Shown here in pieces: positions 63,095 to 64,000 of a DNA stretch of 64,000 bases; within the stretch, counting starts at the first letter, position 1, and each line of letters starts with the position of its first letter. The stretch is from NCBI GenBank assembly GCA_016712745.1, contig JADJQN010000015.1, positions 248,001-312,000 on the forward strand. Reading direction: 5' to 3'. The DNA is from Sandaracinaceae bacterium. Lineage in GTDB: Bacteria > Myxococcota_A > Polyangia > Polyangiales > JADJQN01. The position numbers were made by a program, and so were the translations under genes. Under the pieces are notes generated by a model, which saw only the letters and a program-made list of their open reading frames with translations, did not search any database and had not been told where the DNA came from.

Positions 63095-64000
63095 CTACTC
63101 GGAGATAAAGACCCAAGTTCCCTGATTGCGACGGTCGGCAAAGACGCCGTGCCACGCCGCGGGAAGCCCGGGAGTCGTCCACTGAAAGAGCCAACGTGCA
63201 TCGGCCGGAGCGATGTTCACGCAGCCGTGGCTGTGCACCGTTCCAAAGGCGCTGTGCCAGAACGCGCCGTGCAAGGCGAAGTTGCCTTGGAAGTACATCG
63301 TCCACGGAACGTCTTCGATGCTGTACGCGCCATCGGGCGACATTTCGTCATCCATCGTCGTCGAGACGTGCTTTGACTGTATCTGAAAGAGTCCGGTCGG
63401 CGTCTCGTGACCTTCCTTACCGGTCGAGACGAGCGTGACAAAGACCGGTGTGTCGCCTTCGTATGCGACGAGTGATTGCTGCGCGAGGCTTACGTGAACC
63501 CACTTCGCCGTCGAGGGAACTCCCGGAGGGCGGTGGATTGGGTTGATGAGACGCACGGCCGGCTCGCGCACAAGGATGCCGTCGTCGCTCAGCACGTATT
63601 CGCGATTGCGACGCACGACGCTGTCATCGGCGATGACGAGCGGAGTCTGACGCTCGATGACTCCGTCGTCGACTACCGTGTCGGTCGTGTGATTCATGTG
63701 AAAGCGATGCGCGCCACCGCGAAACACAAACGCGACCGGTAGATGCCATCCGCCGCCTAACACGACGCCTCGCATCGCCGGAGGCGTTGCTTCGGTGAGC
63801 TCGCTTGCTTCGACGAATCCTCCGCGCACAGTGCGGTAGTACTCGTGCCCGCGATCATCGGTCTCCGCGTGATCGAGGCTCACATAGAAGCCGCGCAGCA
63901 TGCGCATGCGGAAGAAATCGGGCAACTCGTTGTTGGTCGACGTCGCCGCCTCGCTTCCGACATCGGCAGTTTGACCGGGAGGCGGCGGCGCGACTACATC
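63095..64000 (-). CDS. L,D-transpeptidase (YkuD), 5' end cut by window edge
   Basis: The frame is open to base 64000, so the true start lies outside; the TTG at 63925 is only an internal candidate. The C-terminal YkuD domain has the catalytic motif HGAFWHSAFGTVHSHGCVN with nucleophile Cys, and the substrate segment STGKEGHETPTGLFQI. Such enzymes make 3-3 cross-links in peptidoglycan or attach proteins to it in the periplasm. The visible upstream part (about 150 residues) is beta-rich and unassigned. It is followed by the P-type ATPase-like gene on the same strand. Confidence 0.9.
   Translation of the reverse strand, partial: DVVAPPPPGQTADVGSEAATSTNNELPDFFRMRMLRGFYVSLDHAETDDRGHEYYRTVRGGFVEASELTEATPPAMRGVVLGGGWHLPVAFVFRGGAHRFHMNHTTDTVVDDGVIERQTPLVIADDSVVRRNREYVLSDDGILVREPAVRLINPIHRPPGVPSTAKWVHVSLAQQSLVAYEGDTPVFVTLVSTGKEGHETPTGLFQIQSKHVSTTMDDEMSPDGAYSIEDVPWTMYFQGNFALHGAFWHSAFGTVHSHGCVNIAPADARWLFQWTTPGLPAAWHGVFADRRNQGTWVFISE

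Noticed and set aside
1..64000. CRISPR arrays, tRNA or rRNA genes, insertion sequences with transposase
   Set aside because: No regular repeat-spacer array, no cloverleaf or rRNA sequence, and no transposase frame was seen.

Overview
The window is GC-rich and almost fully coding. It most likely comes from a Myxococcota bacterium of the Polyangia/Sandaracinaceae kind. The evidence is a MYXO-CTERM-like sorting signal (Gly-rich GCxC, one membrane span, RRRK), fourteen MopE-type Asp-rich C-N-x-x-D-D-D-C motifs, many secreted lipoproteins with Asp/Ala/Gly-rich linkers after the lipobox, Cys-rich surface proteins, and a sigma-54 regulator fused to an ATPase/TPR region. The lineage call is inference from protein style; no rRNA or tRNA gene was found.

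Layout. 1-4000: end of a kdp potassium-uptake locus (kdpC, kdpD, kdpE). 4000-11900: a very large MopE-like surface protein that looks like two proteins fused in frame, a Cys-rich lipoprotein, and an M23 endopeptidase that appears frameshifted. 11900-17000: trmL, an outer-membrane barrel, a lipoprotein, and a three-gene MFP/permease/ATPase exporter operon. 17000-23600: small conserved proteins, a VIT-family transporter, a propeller lipoprotein, a SulP transporter, alanine dehydrogenase and a small lipoprotein. 23700-30200: a 1397-residue lipoprotein with six Calx-beta-like domains and a seven-repeat FG-GAP propeller, then a double-barrel envelope protein. 30200-33600: deoC with a catalytic aldehyde dehydrogenase and a shorter companion lacking the catalytic half. 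33600-40000: a receiver-only response regulator, a radical SAM protein, a membrane histidine kinase, a cupredoxin lipoprotein and two unknown membrane-anchored proteins. 40000-44500: a sigma-54 regulator followed by a small lipoprotein. 44700-48200: a beta-helix protein, a dihaem cytochrome and a glycosyltransferase in one operon. 48300-52700: a Cys-rich lipoprotein and gatCAB. 52700-64000: a PHA-granule-type protein, an SCP2 protein, a Lon-like/helical-repeat protein, a hybrid-sensing histidine kinase, a FabH-like synthase, argH, a degenerate P-type ATPase and an L,D-transpeptidase cut by the window edge.

How it fits together. Housekeeping modules (gatCAB, argH, ald, trmL, deoC) sit among envelope, surface-display and signalling genes. 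Four intergenic palindromic elements in two sequence families, both built on GGGGAC/GTCCCC, lie just after stop codons and look like dispersed REP-type or terminator elements. The least ordinary items are the MYXO-CTERM/lipobox fusion, the Lon-type Ser/Lys dyad fused to a helical-repeat protein, the P-type ATPase with Ala at the phosphorylated Asp, the ALDH16-like split pair beside deoC, the long hairpin elements, and the beta-helix/dihaem/glycosyltransferase operon.
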